Source of the DNA: an uncultured Clostridia bacterium
GTDB lineage: Bacteria; Bacillota; Clostridia; Oscillospirales; Oscillospiraceae
Direction of reading: 5' to 3'
NCBI GenBank assembly: GCA_946186375.1
Contig: CAMHMZ010000008.1
Span: 1-64,000 of the forward strand
DNA length: 64,000 nucleotides
A model generated the notes under the pieces. It was not told the DNA's origin. It ran no database searches and was given only the letters and a program-made list of their open reading frames with translations. This document shows, piece by piece, positions 36,265 through 45,828 of this stretch. Positions within the stretch are counted from its first letter, which is position 1. Each line of letters begins with the position of its first letter. A program made the translations under genes and the position numbers.

Positions 36265-37011
36265 ATGAAGGATCTCAGCATACAGGACCGGGAAGAGCTC
36301 GCAAAACAGCTCGATTCACTCGAGAAGGGCGACTGCATTCGCGTCGACAGTCTGACAGTCGCCGCAAAAAAAACCGCGGACTTGCTTGCCGTCCTCGCAA
36401 GGCTCGGAGACGTCGGCGCCGATTTCGTCTCTCTCCGCGAGGGGATCGATACCCGCGGGGGGCGGGGCGAGGCCTTTTACGCCCTTTGCCGTGCGCTGCG
36501 CGAGCTGCAGAGCAGCTCCGGGCGCGAGAAGCGGCGCGAAGGCATTGAACGCGCCAAAGAAGAGGGCCGGTATAAGGGGCGAAAGCCCATCGCCGTGGAC
36601 GAGGATCTGTTCGAGTCCGTCGTCGAGCTGTGGCAGAGCGGGCAGATCAGCGCCCGGCAGGCTATGGCGCGGCTGGATCTGAAGCCGAACACCTTTTACC
36701 GCCGCATCAAAGAACGGGAGGCAAATAGAATGAAAGACTATAAGAAAGTAGAGCATGAGATCCGCGAGGAGATCAAGGAGGCCGCCAGACAGAGCCGTCA
36801 CGACCTGGGCGCGCTGAGAAAGCAGGTCAAGGCCGAGGCCGAGGAAGTCAAGAAGGCCGCCGACGAAAAGCTGGAGCTGCACGACGTCGAGAAGGAGATG
36901 CGCAAGGATCGCATCCGCGCAGAGGTACAGCACCACGACGCCGTCCGCCAGATGAAAAAGGACGTCGAGGCTGAGGCCAAAGAGCTCAAGAAGCTCATGG
37001 AGGAAAGCTGA
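36265..37011 (+). CDS. Resolvase-derived protein: catalytically incomplete serine-recombinase fold, HTH and coiled-coil tail
   Basis: LEKGDCIRVDSLTVAAKKTADLLAVLARLGDVGADFVSLREGIDTRGGRGEAFYALCRALRELQ...GREKRREGIERAKEEGRYKGRKP resembles resolvase/invertase; no YxRVS Ser motif; C-terminal KKVEHEIREEIKEAARQ... coiled coil. Confidence 0.75.
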   Translation: MKDLSIQDREELAKQLDSLEKGDCIRVDSLTVAAKKTADLLAVLARLGDVGADFVSLREGIDTRGGRGEAFYALCRALRELQSSSGREKRREGIERAKEEGRYKGRKPIAVDEDLFESVVELWQSGQISARQAMARLDLKPNTFYRRIKEREANRMKDYKKVEHEIREEIKEAARQSRHDLGALRKQVKAEAEEVKKAADEKLELHDVEKEMRKDRIRAEVQHHDAVRQMKKDVEAEAKELKKLMEES

Positions 37012-37053
37012 ACCGCCCCTGCTAAAGCAAGGATAAAACTTGTTCAAAGGATG

Positions 37054-37100
37054 AAAAAGTGCGCAGGATCCGCGAATCAAGCGGATCCTGCGCACTTTTT
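37054..37100. terminator. Bidirectional terminator
   Basis: aaaaagtgcgcaggatccgc / gcggatcctgcgcacttttt perfect stem. Confidence 0.85.
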
Positions 37101-37143
37101 CGTTCTTCTTCTTAAAACTAAAAACTGAAAACAAAAACTGTCC

Positions 37144-37806
37144 TCAGTGCCGCGGGAGCCTCCCGGAGGCCGCCTCGAAGTGACAGGCGGCGATGCCGAG
37201 ATCGACCTTCGTGCAGGTCCCGAGGCCCTTTACGCGCACGCTGGCCTCCTCACCGGCGAGGGAGAAGACGAACTTCTGCTGGTTGACGGCGGTGGGCGCC
37301 TTGAGCGCGGCCTCCACGCCGCGGCGGAACCAGTCGGGCGCCGCGTCGGCGTTTTCGGTCACGTCGGCATAGCTCTTGCCGTGGTGCGCGCTGCCCTGCG
37401 TCGCGCCGTAGCCGAGCGCGATGACCATGCAGAGCGTCTCGCCCTCGCGCAGCAGCTCCCTGACCTTTTTCTTGTTGAAGGTCAGCGCCGTCCAGCAGGT
37501 GTTCAGCCCGAGCTGCTGGGCAAAGAGCACCAGCTTCTCGCCGTAGTAGCCGCAGAGGAAATCGAAGTCCGCGATCTTCGGCCCGGCGAGGATGATGAAG
37601 TTGCTCACGTTGCGAAAGCTGCCGTAGTGCGCGAGCCGGGAGTCAAAACCCTCCGGGTCGTCATAGCGGACCCGCAGGTTCAGCCCGCTTTCACGGCTGC
37701 AGTCGGCGGCGAAGGCGTCGAGCTTTTCGCGCACGTCCTGCGGAATGGGATCGGTCGTATAGGCTCGCACGGAGTGCCGCGCCTCGATGGCTTCCAGAAG
37801 GGTCAT
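37144..37806 (-). CDS. nitroreductase-family protein
   Basis: MTLLEAIEARHSVRAYTTDPIP; C-terminal AALKAPTAVNQQKFVF. Confidence 0.8.
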   Translation of the reverse strand: MTLLEAIEARHSVRAYTTDPIPQDVREKLDAFAADCSRESGLNLRVRYDDPEGFDSRLAHYGSFRNVSNFIILAGPKIADFDFLCGYYGEKLVLFAQQLGLNTCWTALTFNKKKVRELLREGETLCMVIALGYGATQGSAHHGKSYADVTENADAAPDWFRRGVEAALKAPTAVNQQKFVFSLAGEEASVRVKGLGTCTKVDLGIAACHFEAASGRLPRH

Positions 37807-37899
37807 GGGGATCATCCTTTCCTGTTTTTCTCTATGATACCCCGCCGCGCCTCCGCGCGCAAGACAAATCTTCCGACAGCCTTGCCTCGCGCTCGCCCG

Positions 37900-38484
37900 T
37901 CATTCCCTCTGCTCCTTCGGATCGAGGAAGCGGATCACCTTCGCGGGCACGCCGCCGACGACGGCGTAGTCCGGGACGTCCTTCGTGACCACCGCGCCCG
38001 CGGCGACGACGGTGTAGGCCCCGATCGTCACGCCAGGGCAGATCGTGACGTTCATGCCGAGCCAGGCATTCTTCTTCACGAGCACCTTCCCGTAGGTATA
38101 GCGGGTGTGCCGCTCGTTCATGTCGTGGTTGATGGTGGCGATCCGCAGCCCGGGCGCGGCCATGGAGCCGTCCTCGAATTCGATCCCGCCGGAGGCGGAG
38201 AGAATGGCGGAGTGGTTGATAAAGACGCCTTTGCCGAACTTGACGCGGTTGCCGAAGTCGCAGAGGAAGGGCGTCAGGATGCGCACATCGTCGAGCCTGC
38301 GGCCGAAGAGCTCCTCAAGATAGCCCACATAGGAGGGGTCGTCCGGCAGCACGGCGTTTGCTTTGGCGCAGAGCGTCCGGGCGCGCATCATCTCCTCCAC
38401 GGCCTCACGGAAGTAGGGCTCGCGCGTATCCGTCGGGCCGCCCCGATCCATCAGCTCATACACATATCCCTTTTCGTATTCCAT
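37900..38484 (-). CDS. maltose/galactoside O-acetyltransferase-like sugar acetyltransferase
   Basis: Left-handed beta-helix: NVTICPGVTIGAYTVVAAGAVVTKDVPDYAVVGGVPAKVIRFLD. Confidence 0.85.
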   Translation of the reverse strand: MEYEKGYVYELMDRGGPTDTREPYFREAVEEMMRARTLCAKANAVLPDDPSYVGYLEELFGRRLDDVRILTPFLCDFGNRVKFGKGVFINHSAILSASGGIEFEDGSMAAPGLRIATINHDMNERHTRYTYGKVLVKKNAWLGMNVTICPGVTIGAYTVVAAGAVVTKDVPDYAVVGGVPAKVIRFLDPKEQRE

Positions 38485-38494
38485 GCCGCCCTCC

Positions 38495-39016
38495 TCACAG
38501 AAGGCCGTTGGCCGAAAGATAGCGGCGCAGACTGCCCTCGGCGTTTGCCGCGGCGCTGCCGGTGACGGAGAGCCCCGCCTTCACCGCCGCGCCGGGGCAG
38601 GCGCGGCGCAGGTCGCGTTCGCTGCCGCCCATGCCGCTGCCCTCGTTGGTGCAGAGGGGGAGGATGGTCTTGCCGCTGAAGTCAAAGGCCTCGAGGAAGG
38701 TGAAGACCGCCATCGGCATGGTGCCCCAGTAGTTGGGGTAGGCGAGGACGACGGTGTCGTATTCGTCGATCGACGCGGGCAGGGAGACGAGCTCCGGCCG
38801 GGCCTTGGCGCGCAGATCGCGCTTGGCCTCCTCGATGCATGTCATGTAGACGGGGGAGTAGGGCTCCTTCATCTCGATCTTGAAGCTGTCCGCCGGGATG
38901 AGCTTTTTCATGATGTCGCAGACGATCTCCGTGTTGCCGACCTTCACATAGCGCATCGCGCCGCCAAAGTAGTTCTCGTCCGCGCGGGAGAAATAAGCGA
39001 TCAAAGTTTTTGCCAT
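38495..39016 (-). CDS. flavodoxin
   Basis: KTLIAYFSRADENYFGGA, VVLAYPNYWGTMPMAVFTFLE. Confidence 0.88.
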   Translation of the reverse strand: MAKTLIAYFSRADENYFGGAMRYVKVGNTEIVCDIMKKLIPADSFKIEMKEPYSPVYMTCIEEAKRDLRAKARPELVSLPASIDEYDTVVLAYPNYWGTMPMAVFTFLEAFDFSGKTILPLCTNEGSGMGGSERDLRRACPGAAVKAGLSVTGSAAANAEGSLRRYLSANGLL

Positions 39017-39126
39017 GGTTTTGTCCTCCGTTTCTCTGGATGCCCTGATTATATCGCAAAATCTATTGCAAAGTCCAATCGAAAAGCTGTATAATCTATT
39101 TAGAAAATCAATAATGGAGGCGCAGC

Positions 39127-40014
39127 ATGAACACCAAGCAGATCGACTACTGCATCGAGCTTGCCCGCACGCTGAACTTCAGCCGCGCGGCGGAAAATCT
39201 CTTCGTCAGCCAGCCGACGCTGTCCTATCAGATCGGGCTTCTGGAGGAGGAGATCGGCTTTCGCCTGTTCGAGCGCAGCGGCCGCGGCGCGGCGCTGACG
39301 CCCGCGGGCGCGCAGTTCGTGTCCTTTCTCTCCGGGTTGCGCGAGGATCTCAAGCGCGCCGTCGAGCAGGGACAGAATTTCAGCGCGCAGATCCGCGACA
39401 GCATCACGATCAGCCTCATGGTGCGCCAGGCGGTGTTTTTCCTTCCGGAGGCGATGCGGCTCTTTGCCGAGCGCTTCCCGCAGATCCAGATCACACCTGT
39501 CTTTCAGTACGAGGGCGGCCTCGAGTCCTTCCTGCGCAGTGAGACGGACGTCCTTTTTGCCCTCCGGGAGCAGACGAGCCGCATCCCCGGTCTGCGCGTG
39601 CACGAGCTGTTCACGAGCCGCGTCTATCTCATCGCGCGGCGCGACGATCCGCTCGCCGGGAAAAACCTCATCACGGCGGAGGATCTCTACGGCCGCACAC
39701 TGATGGTCGGCGGCGGCTCGCCCCAGGCGCTCCGGGCCGTGCAGCACCGGCTCATCGCCTCCGGGCGCATCGACTATTTCAACAGCGCCGACCACGACAC
39801 CACGCTCACGAACGTGGCAGCCGGGCGCGGCGTGTGTCTCGCCCCCGGCTTTCTCAACGACCACAGCGGGCAGTTTGCCTGGATCCCCTTCGACTGCGAG
39901 GAGAGCTTTTCCTGCGTTCTCTGCACCCACCGGGAGGACGGGCGGGAGGCCCTGTCGGCCTTTCTGGACATTTTGAAAAAGCTCTACGAGGATGCCGTCG
40001 CCTTTCCGTTGTAA
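39127..40014 (+). CDS. LysR-family transcriptional regulator
   Basis: MNTKQIDYCIELARTLNFSRAAENLFVSQPTLSYQIGLLEEEIGFRLFER. Confidence 0.95.
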   Translation: MNTKQIDYCIELARTLNFSRAAENLFVSQPTLSYQIGLLEEEIGFRLFERSGRGAALTPAGAQFVSFLSGLREDLKRAVEQGQNFSAQIRDSITISLMVRQAVFFLPEAMRLFAERFPQIQITPVFQYEGGLESFLRSETDVLFALREQTSRIPGLRVHELFTSRVYLIARRDDPLAGKNLITAEDLYGRTLMVGGGSPQALRAVQHRLIASGRIDYFNSADHDTTLTNVAAGRGVCLAPGFLNDHSGQFAWIPFDCEESFSCVLCTHREDGREALSAFLDILKKLYEDAVAFPL

Positions 40015-40128
40015 AAGACTTCCTGCGCCCTCTTGCAATCGGCTGCGCTTTCCGCTATGATGGGGGAGCGAAGCGAAAAACGCTTCGTGATTTGTCTGCC
40101 TTTCAAAGGCGCTTGACAGGAGGAAGCT

Positions 40129-41064
40129 ATGGCAAGGATCGTCGTGGCCCTGGGCGGCAACGCCCTGGGGAATACGCCCGCCGAGCAGCGGGAGAAGGTG
40201 GCCGAGGCAGCCCGGACGCTCGTCGGCCTCATCAGACAGGGGCATGAGCTCGTCGTGGCGCACGGCAACGGCCCGCAGGTCGGCATGATCCAGCTCGGCC
40301 TCAGCCATGCCGCGGCCGAGGGCGTCATCAAGGCGGAGCTGCCTTTTCCCGAGTGCGGAGCCATGAGCCAGGGCTATATCGGCTATCATCTCCAGAACGC
40401 TCTGCTCCGCGGCCTGCGCGCGGAGGGCCTTTCTCAAAACGTCTGTACCCTCGTGACCCAGGTGGAGGTGGACCCGTCCGATCCCGCCTTCCAAAACCCC
40501 ACCAAGCCCATCGGCGCCTTTCTCTCCGAGGCCGAAGCCGCCGCGCGCATGGCCGCGGACGAGGGCGTATTTAAAGAGGACGCGGGCCGCGGCTGGCGCA
40601 GGGTGGTGCCGTCGCCCCTCCCCGTGGATATCGTGGAGAAGGAGAGCGTGCTGGCCCTGCTGCAGGAGGGCTTTGTGGTCGTCGCCTGCGGCGGCGGCGG
40701 GATCCCCGTGGTGAAAAACGGCGAGGGCGACTATGAGGGCGTCGCCGCCGTCATCGACAAGGACTTTGCCTCCGAGCGTCTCGCGGAGGTCACGGACGCC
40801 GATTTTCTCTTCATCCTCACCGCGGTCGACCGGGTCTGTATCAACTTCAACCGGCCCGATCAGCGGGAGCTGACAGCGCTGACGGCGGACGAGGCCGAGC
40901 GCTACGCCGCCGAGGGGCAGTTTGCCCCCGGCTCGATGCTGCCGAAGGTGAAGGCCGCCGTAAAGTTTGCCCGCTCCAGGCCGGGACGCCGCGCTGTCAT
41001 CTGCTCGCTCGAGAAGGCGACGCTCGCCCTGACCGGCGAGAGCGGCACGCTCGTTACCGCCTGA
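40129..41064 (+). CDS. arcC: carbamate kinase
   Basis: VVALGGNALGNTPAEQ, VVAHGNGPQVGMI, ACGGGGIPVV, VIDKDFASERLA, KVKAAVKFA. Confidence 0.95.
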   Translation: MARIVVALGGNALGNTPAEQREKVAEAARTLVGLIRQGHELVVAHGNGPQVGMIQLGLSHAAAEGVIKAELPFPECGAMSQGYIGYHLQNALLRGLRAEGLSQNVCTLVTQVEVDPSDPAFQNPTKPIGAFLSEAEAAARMAADEGVFKEDAGRGWRRVVPSPLPVDIVEKESVLALLQEGFVVVACGGGGIPVVKNGEGDYEGVAAVIDKDFASERLAEVTDADFLFILTAVDRVCINFNRPDQRELTALTADEAERYAAEGQFAPGSMLPKVKAAVKFARSRPGRRAVICSLEKATLALTGESGTLVTA

Positions 41065-41078
41065 TCGGTAAGTAAGAT

Positions 41079-41115
41079 AAAAAGGACTCTGCATCCTCGA
41101 TGCAGAGTCCTTTTT
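41079..41115. terminator. Bidirectional terminator
   Basis: aaaaaggactctgcatcctcgatgcagagtccttttt. Confidence 0.85.
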
Positions 41116-41138
41116 CCGTATGGACTTGAGGCTTGGCG

Positions 41139-42818
41139 TCAGGGCTTTTCTTCGTAAATGACGATCCGCCCGGCGCCGGTGAGCTCCTCATAGTCCGGAC
41201 CGATCACACCGCCGAGGTCCTCGGTGATATAGTCGATGAGGACCTGGTTATCCAGCTTGACGCGATCCTGCAACAGCGTCGCGCCGTCGAACATCGTGTA
41301 GCCGTCGCCATGGTTGAGCAGCATGTAGTCATGGCTGGCGAGGGTATACGTCGCCTCGGGGTCAATGGGCTTGCCGTCGACAAGGACGTTCTGCACGCGG
41401 CGTTCGCCCTCGATGCCGATGAACATGCTGTTCTCGTCGCTCTTGCAGGGAGACTCGATGTAACTGTGGATCTCATAGCTCAGACCGGAGACCTGCAGGA
41501 AGCCGCCAGACTCGCCGGGAATGGCGCGCGCGCCCCATTCCAGCGCGTCGAGGATCTGCTGGCCGGTCACTTCGACCACGCACATGGCGTTGCCGAAGGG
41601 ATGCACCTTGAGGATGTCGTTGAGCGTGATCTTGCCCGCGTTGATGCTCACGCGGACGCCGCCGCCATTGACGAAGGCAATGTCGGCGCCGGACTGGAAG
41701 CGATAAGCGTCGGCGCAGAGGTCGCCGAGGTTCGTTTCGGCACGGCGCACCATGCGGATGGGCTTGCCGTTATCGTCGACAGCCTCGGGATCGTTGATGG
41801 TGAGGAGCACCTGAGACTCGGCCACGACCTCCTTGAGCTTCTTCTCCAGTGTGCCGGCGGCCTGGTCGATGTAGGTCGAGGTCTTGTTCTTGATGCCGAG
41901 CAGCGCGGGTGCGCTCTCATTGTTGTTCCAGGTGTAGAGACCGGTGCTGATCTTGCCCTCGGTGTCGATGCGGCACCAGCCGATGCAGGACAGCTTCGTG
42001 CCGCAGGCCGCGCGGATGACCTCCTTGCCGTCCTTGTCCTTCATGATGACCTGATCGGTATCATGGCTGTGCCCGTCGAGGAACAAGTCGATGCCGGAGA
42101 CGTTCGAGATCACGTCGGAATAGGTCCAGGGGTGGCACTCCTCCTCGTTGCCGAGGTGGCCGAGGACGACGACATAATCGGCGCCCTCTTCGCGGGCGCT
42201 GTCAACGGCGGACTGCACGGCGTTGTAGACCTTCTCGCCCGTCTCGTCCTGAAGGAAGCCGTAGACGTACTCGCCGTTCTCATCCTGGAAATAGCGCGGG
42301 GTGGAGGAGGTGAGCGTCTTGGGCGTCGTCACGCCGACGAAGGCGACCTTACAGCCGTCGAGCTCGCGGATGACGTAGGGCTCAAAAATGAGCTCGCCCT
42401 CGTGGTTGAAGTTGCAGCTGACATAGCTGAACTTGGCCTGCTTGGCCAGCGTGAGGAACTGCTCCATGCCGTAGTCGAATTCGTGGTTGCCGGGGATGGC
42501 GACGCTGTAGCCGACCTTGTTCATCAGATCGACAAGCGCCTCACCCTTGGTCATGGTGCCGATGGCCTCGCCCTGGATGCTGTCGCCGTCGTCAACAAGG
42601 ATGACCTTGTTGCCCTCTGCGACAAGGTGGTTGTACACCTCGGTCAGACCGGCGTAGCCGAAGCCCTGATCGATCCCGCAGTGCACGTCGCTGGTGAAGA
42701 GGATCACGATGTCGGCGCTGCGTTCCGCTTCGGCGGCCTCGTCCGCAAAAGCCATACCGCTCATCAGAGAGCAGAGCATGAGCAGCGCAAGAAGCAGGGA
42801 AAGAACTTTCTTTGTCAT
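41139..42818 (-). CDS. Secreted 5'-nucleotidase/2',3'-cyclic phosphodiesterase family protein
   Basis: Signal peptide MTKKVLSLLLALLMLCSLMSGMAFA; IVILFTSDVHCG, AIPGNHEFDYG, DLFLDGHSHD, FVNGGGVRVSINAG. Confidence 0.92.
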   Translation of the reverse strand: MTKKVLSLLLALLMLCSLMSGMAFADEAAEAERSADIVILFTSDVHCGIDQGFGYAGLTEVYNHLVAEGNKVILVDDGDSIQGEAIGTMTKGEALVDLMNKVGYSVAIPGNHEFDYGMEQFLTLAKQAKFSYVSCNFNHEGELIFEPYVIRELDGCKVAFVGVTTPKTLTSSTPRYFQDENGEYVYGFLQDETGEKVYNAVQSAVDSAREEGADYVVVLGHLGNEEECHPWTYSDVISNVSGIDLFLDGHSHDTDQVIMKDKDGKEVIRAACGTKLSCIGWCRIDTEGKISTGLYTWNNNESAPALLGIKNKTSTYIDQAAGTLEKKLKEVVAESQVLLTINDPEAVDDNGKPIRMVRRAETNLGDLCADAYRFQSGADIAFVNGGGVRVSINAGKITLNDILKVHPFGNAMCVVEVTGQQILDALEWGARAIPGESGGFLQVSGLSYEIHSYIESPCKSDENSMFIGIEGERRVQNVLVDGKPIDPEATYTLASHDYMLLNHGDGYTMFDGATLLQDRVKLDNQVLIDYITEDLGGVIGPDYEELTGAGRIVIYEEKP

Positions 42819-42904
42819 AGGCTTGACCCCTTTCGTAAGATGGTTCCAGTATATCATGCTGTACGGACGCTTGCAATACGCAAACAAAAAAGGTCGGAAA
42901 GATT

Positions 42905-44790
42905 TCCCTCTGCTTATGCCCGGCAGATCAGCGCGGCGACGCTGAGCCACGAGCTGACGCACTTCACGCAGGACTTCGCAGAGGCCGAATACGCCGAGCT
43001 GCGCGACTTCGTGGTGCAGACCGTCATGAAAAAGAGCCCGGCGGAATTCCACAAGCTGGTGCTGCAGCAGCTCCGCTGGGAGCCGAACCTCAGCTATGAC
43101 GCCGCGGTGGACGAGCTGGTCGCCAACGGCTGCATGACCATGCTGCAGAACACGCAGGCGGTGAAGCAGATCGTCCGGGAGCATCTGACCCTGGCCGAAC
43201 GCTTCGGCGAGCGGCTGCACGAGATCGGCGCGAAGCTGAAGGCCGCCTACGAGGGCATCGACGTCAACGAGGACGCGGCCATCTATCACGCGGCAAAGCT
43301 CCTCAGCGAGAGTCACGACGAGATCCAGGCGCGCTGGGACAAGGCCCTGGCCGCCGCCACGCGCAACTACAACGCCGAGAAGACCGTCGAGCGCATCACC
43401 GGCAAGCCCGCCAGGCCGAGCACGAAGGTGGCCGTCAAGGCGAGGGCGGAGGCAAAAGAAAACGCCGCCCCGAAGGGCGACGTGCAGTTTATGTCCTTTG
43501 ATAACACGAAAAACGGGCTCGCAAACGATGGCCTTGTTCCTTATGATGACGAGCTCACAGGGATTATTACAAAAAGAGGCGATACGATTGTCAATTCTCT
43601 GGATGTGCTCAGAGAACAGGTTGCGCTTGCATTCCGGGAAAAGGGCATAAAGAAAACGCTGTACTTCGGGAATATCCCTTATGCTACGCTGAGAAGAATT
43701 GAGAACGACGTCTCGAATTTGCCGAAAAGATTGAACGGTAGACTTTTCCGCGTCGGACGTGACTACTCGTTGATTGCTACTCTTGACAGCATAAGGCATG
43801 TAAATGACGATGGGAATCTATCAGAGGACGACGTCGTTAGTTATATGGACAGGTATGCCGACACGGTGCTGGATTACGATTCTGTGTTTTACAGTGAATA
43901 CACAGATAACCGAGGGAATAAAATTGACGGCCTGCGATTTAAGAAGAGTTACCCGGACGGCACGCAGGTCGTATATGACATCATATCGAATAACAAAAAG
44001 GGGCTGGCCCTGCAGACAGAGTTTCAAGGCAAAAAAAGAAGTCTGCTTCAACCCCGCTCCTGCAAAAAGCCGGAGCATCTACACCGGCAAGCGGTGTAAC
44101 TACGCCCAAAGCGCGAGGAAGTCAAACTTCTAATGACAATATAGCACAGCAAACCGCAAAAAGCAATACCCAAAATGAGCAGCACCAAAATCAGACCTGG
44201 GAGGACACCGTCGAGACCGACGGCGGCGTGATCGAGATCGACGCTGAGGACGGCACGGCGAACGTGCATTTCCAGCGCTGGGGCGAGGAGGCCGACACGG
44301 CCGCCGAGGCGAAGGGACGCGAGATCGCCTACGCCAGGCTGCAGGCCGAGAACGCCGCGCTGCACGACGCCGTGGAGGGTCTCAAGAAGCTCACCGGCCG
44401 GTACGAGACTACGATCGGCCGCCTGGAGCGGCGGCTCAGCCTCACGAAGACGCCGGGCGTGCGGGTTAACGACGCGCAGAAGCTGGCGCGGCAGCTCGTC
44501 AAGGAGTACGGCGCGCAGACCGACTGGGTGCCCATCAGCGAGCAGCTCAAGGAGATCGGCGACTACATCCTCAACACGCCCGCGGCGAAGCTGAGCGAGG
44601 AGGAGATCAAGAACCGCACGCGCGCCATAGCCGAGACGATCGTGGACACCGCAAGGGAGATCGACGACATGGGCGGCGAGCTGCAGACGCTGCGCTCGAT
44701 CGCCGACGGCATCAAGGGCACGAAGCTCAGTATCGACGAGAGCTACCTGGGCGACTTCTACGGGAAGGACGGCTTCAATAGTTTCCGAAC
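42905..44790 (+). pseudogene. Truncated and frameshifted phage/ICE polyvalent protein (HExxH metallopeptidase end, PBECR-like nuclease domain, coiled-coil segment)
   Basis: ISAATLSHELTHFTQDF...YDAAVDELVANG; RLFRVGRDYSLIATLDSIRHV...YDSVFYSEYTDN...GLRFKKSYPDG; -1 frame offset near the A7 run at 44031-44037; homology ends at DGFNSFR before a hairpin; no native start. Confidence 0.65.
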
Positions 44791-44964
44791 AAAAAAGACC
44801 ACCCGTTGGGTGATCTTATTTTATTCAGAAGGTGGGGGTTGAATAATGGAGACGGTGTAAAATGCGGTAAATGGCGTGCCTTGAAAGCCGTATAAACACT
44901 GCCTTTTCCTGCTTTCGGGTAAAATCAGGTTAACTGTTGAAAACACGCTAAGCAGAAAACTGTT

Positions 44965-44999
44965 GCCATATTGAAAGCTCAATATGGCCGTGATATACT
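44965..44999 (+). promoter_or_regulatory. Promoter overlapping a perfect dyad upstream of a 44-aa ORF
   Basis: gccatattga-aagc-tcaatatggc (44965-44988); TTGAAA (44971) - 17 nt - TATACT (44994). Confidence 0.6.
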
Positions 45000-45021
45000 G
45001 TATACGAAGGGAGGCGCAGCA

Positions 45022-45156
45022 ATGGCCGATAGACAGGACACTCGGAAAGCAATGGCGTTTGACCTGTGCAACATCATAGACGAGAACCCACAGCAGACCT
45101 ACACCGCCGAAGAAGTCAAGAACCTCATCAAGGAGTATGTTTTCACAGAGGAATAG
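45022..45156 (+). CDS. Small acidic protein of unknown function (44 aa)
   Basis: GGGAGG 9 nt upstream of ATG; MADRQDTRKAMAFDLCNIIDENPQQTYTAEEVKNLIKEYVFTEE; promoter present. Confidence 0.6.
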   Translation: MADRQDTRKAMAFDLCNIIDENPQQTYTAEEVKNLIKEYVFTEE

Positions 45157-45205
45157 TGTCGAATATGGGAAAAGTAACGCCGTCCGATGTGGGCGGCGTT
45201 GTGCT

Positions 45206-45763
45206 TTATGAAAGGTATTTTTGCAGCTCCTCCACCCAGAGCGGGAGTTTGCTGCCCTTAACGATCAGCTCGCCGTTGACATACTCGGCCACCTCGACAA
45301 AGCCGTTGTAGTTATCGAAGAAATGCGCCTCGTCACAGTAGGGCAGCACCTTCGAAACGGCCTCCCAGCGGCCGGCAAAGCGCCGTAACACGGCCTCCTC
45401 ACGGATCGCGTGCCCGCCGTGTGCCACGCGGTTTTCAATGCGCTGAAGACACTCCTCGGCGCTGTCGAGGCCCACATAGAAGAGACGGACGGTATATCCC
45501 CGCTCCCTGGCCTCCTGTGCGGTGAGCTCCGTCTTGCGGCCGGAGAGCGTTGTTTCCTGCGTGAAGCTCAGCCCCTTGCCCAGGCACTCCCGGATCCGCT
45601 CCAGGGCGATCTTGCCGCCCAGGATGGCGCTGCCGCCATTTTGCGCGGTGATCTTGTCAACGTCGATGATCTGGCCCAGGTCACTACGCTGCGCCTTCAG
45701 AACGCCGGTCAAGCTGCTCTTGCCCGTGCCGTTGACCCCGCCGATGATCGTATAGGTTTTCAT
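45206..45763 (-). CDS. Zeta-toxin-like P-loop kinase
   Basis: MKTYTIIGGVNGTGKSSLTGVL Walker A; FTQETTLSGRKT; start at 45763. Confidence 0.75.
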   Translation of the reverse strand: MKTYTIIGGVNGTGKSSLTGVLKAQRSDLGQIIDVDKITAQNGGSAILGGKIALERIRECLGKGLSFTQETTLSGRKTELTAQEARERGYTVRLFYVGLDSAEECLQRIENRVAHGGHAIREEAVLRRFAGRWEAVSKVLPYCDEAHFFDNYNGFVEVAEYVNGELIVKGSKLPLWVEELQKYLS

Positions 45764-45792
45764 ACAAAGCTCCCCTGACACGATAAACAAAA

Positions 45793-45817
45793 GAGCGGAA
45801 AGTTTGCCTTTCCGCTC
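45793..45817 (-). terminator. Hairpin terminator downstream of tRNA-Ser
   Basis: gagcggaaag-gcaaa-ctttccgctc-ttttgttt on the minus strand. Confidence 0.6.
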
Positions 45818-45828
45818 CGCTTTTTTGT

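Noticed and set aside
42819-43799. N-terminal extension of the 5'-nucleotidase ORF (886 aa)
   Set aside because: The real start with signal peptide is at 42818; the extension is antisense to the phage-like remnant.
41133-44099. 988-aa plus-strand ORF in the track
   Set aside because: Its first ~590 codons are antisense to the well-supported 5'-nucleotidase; only the 3' part (from about 42905) is a genuine phage-like remnant.
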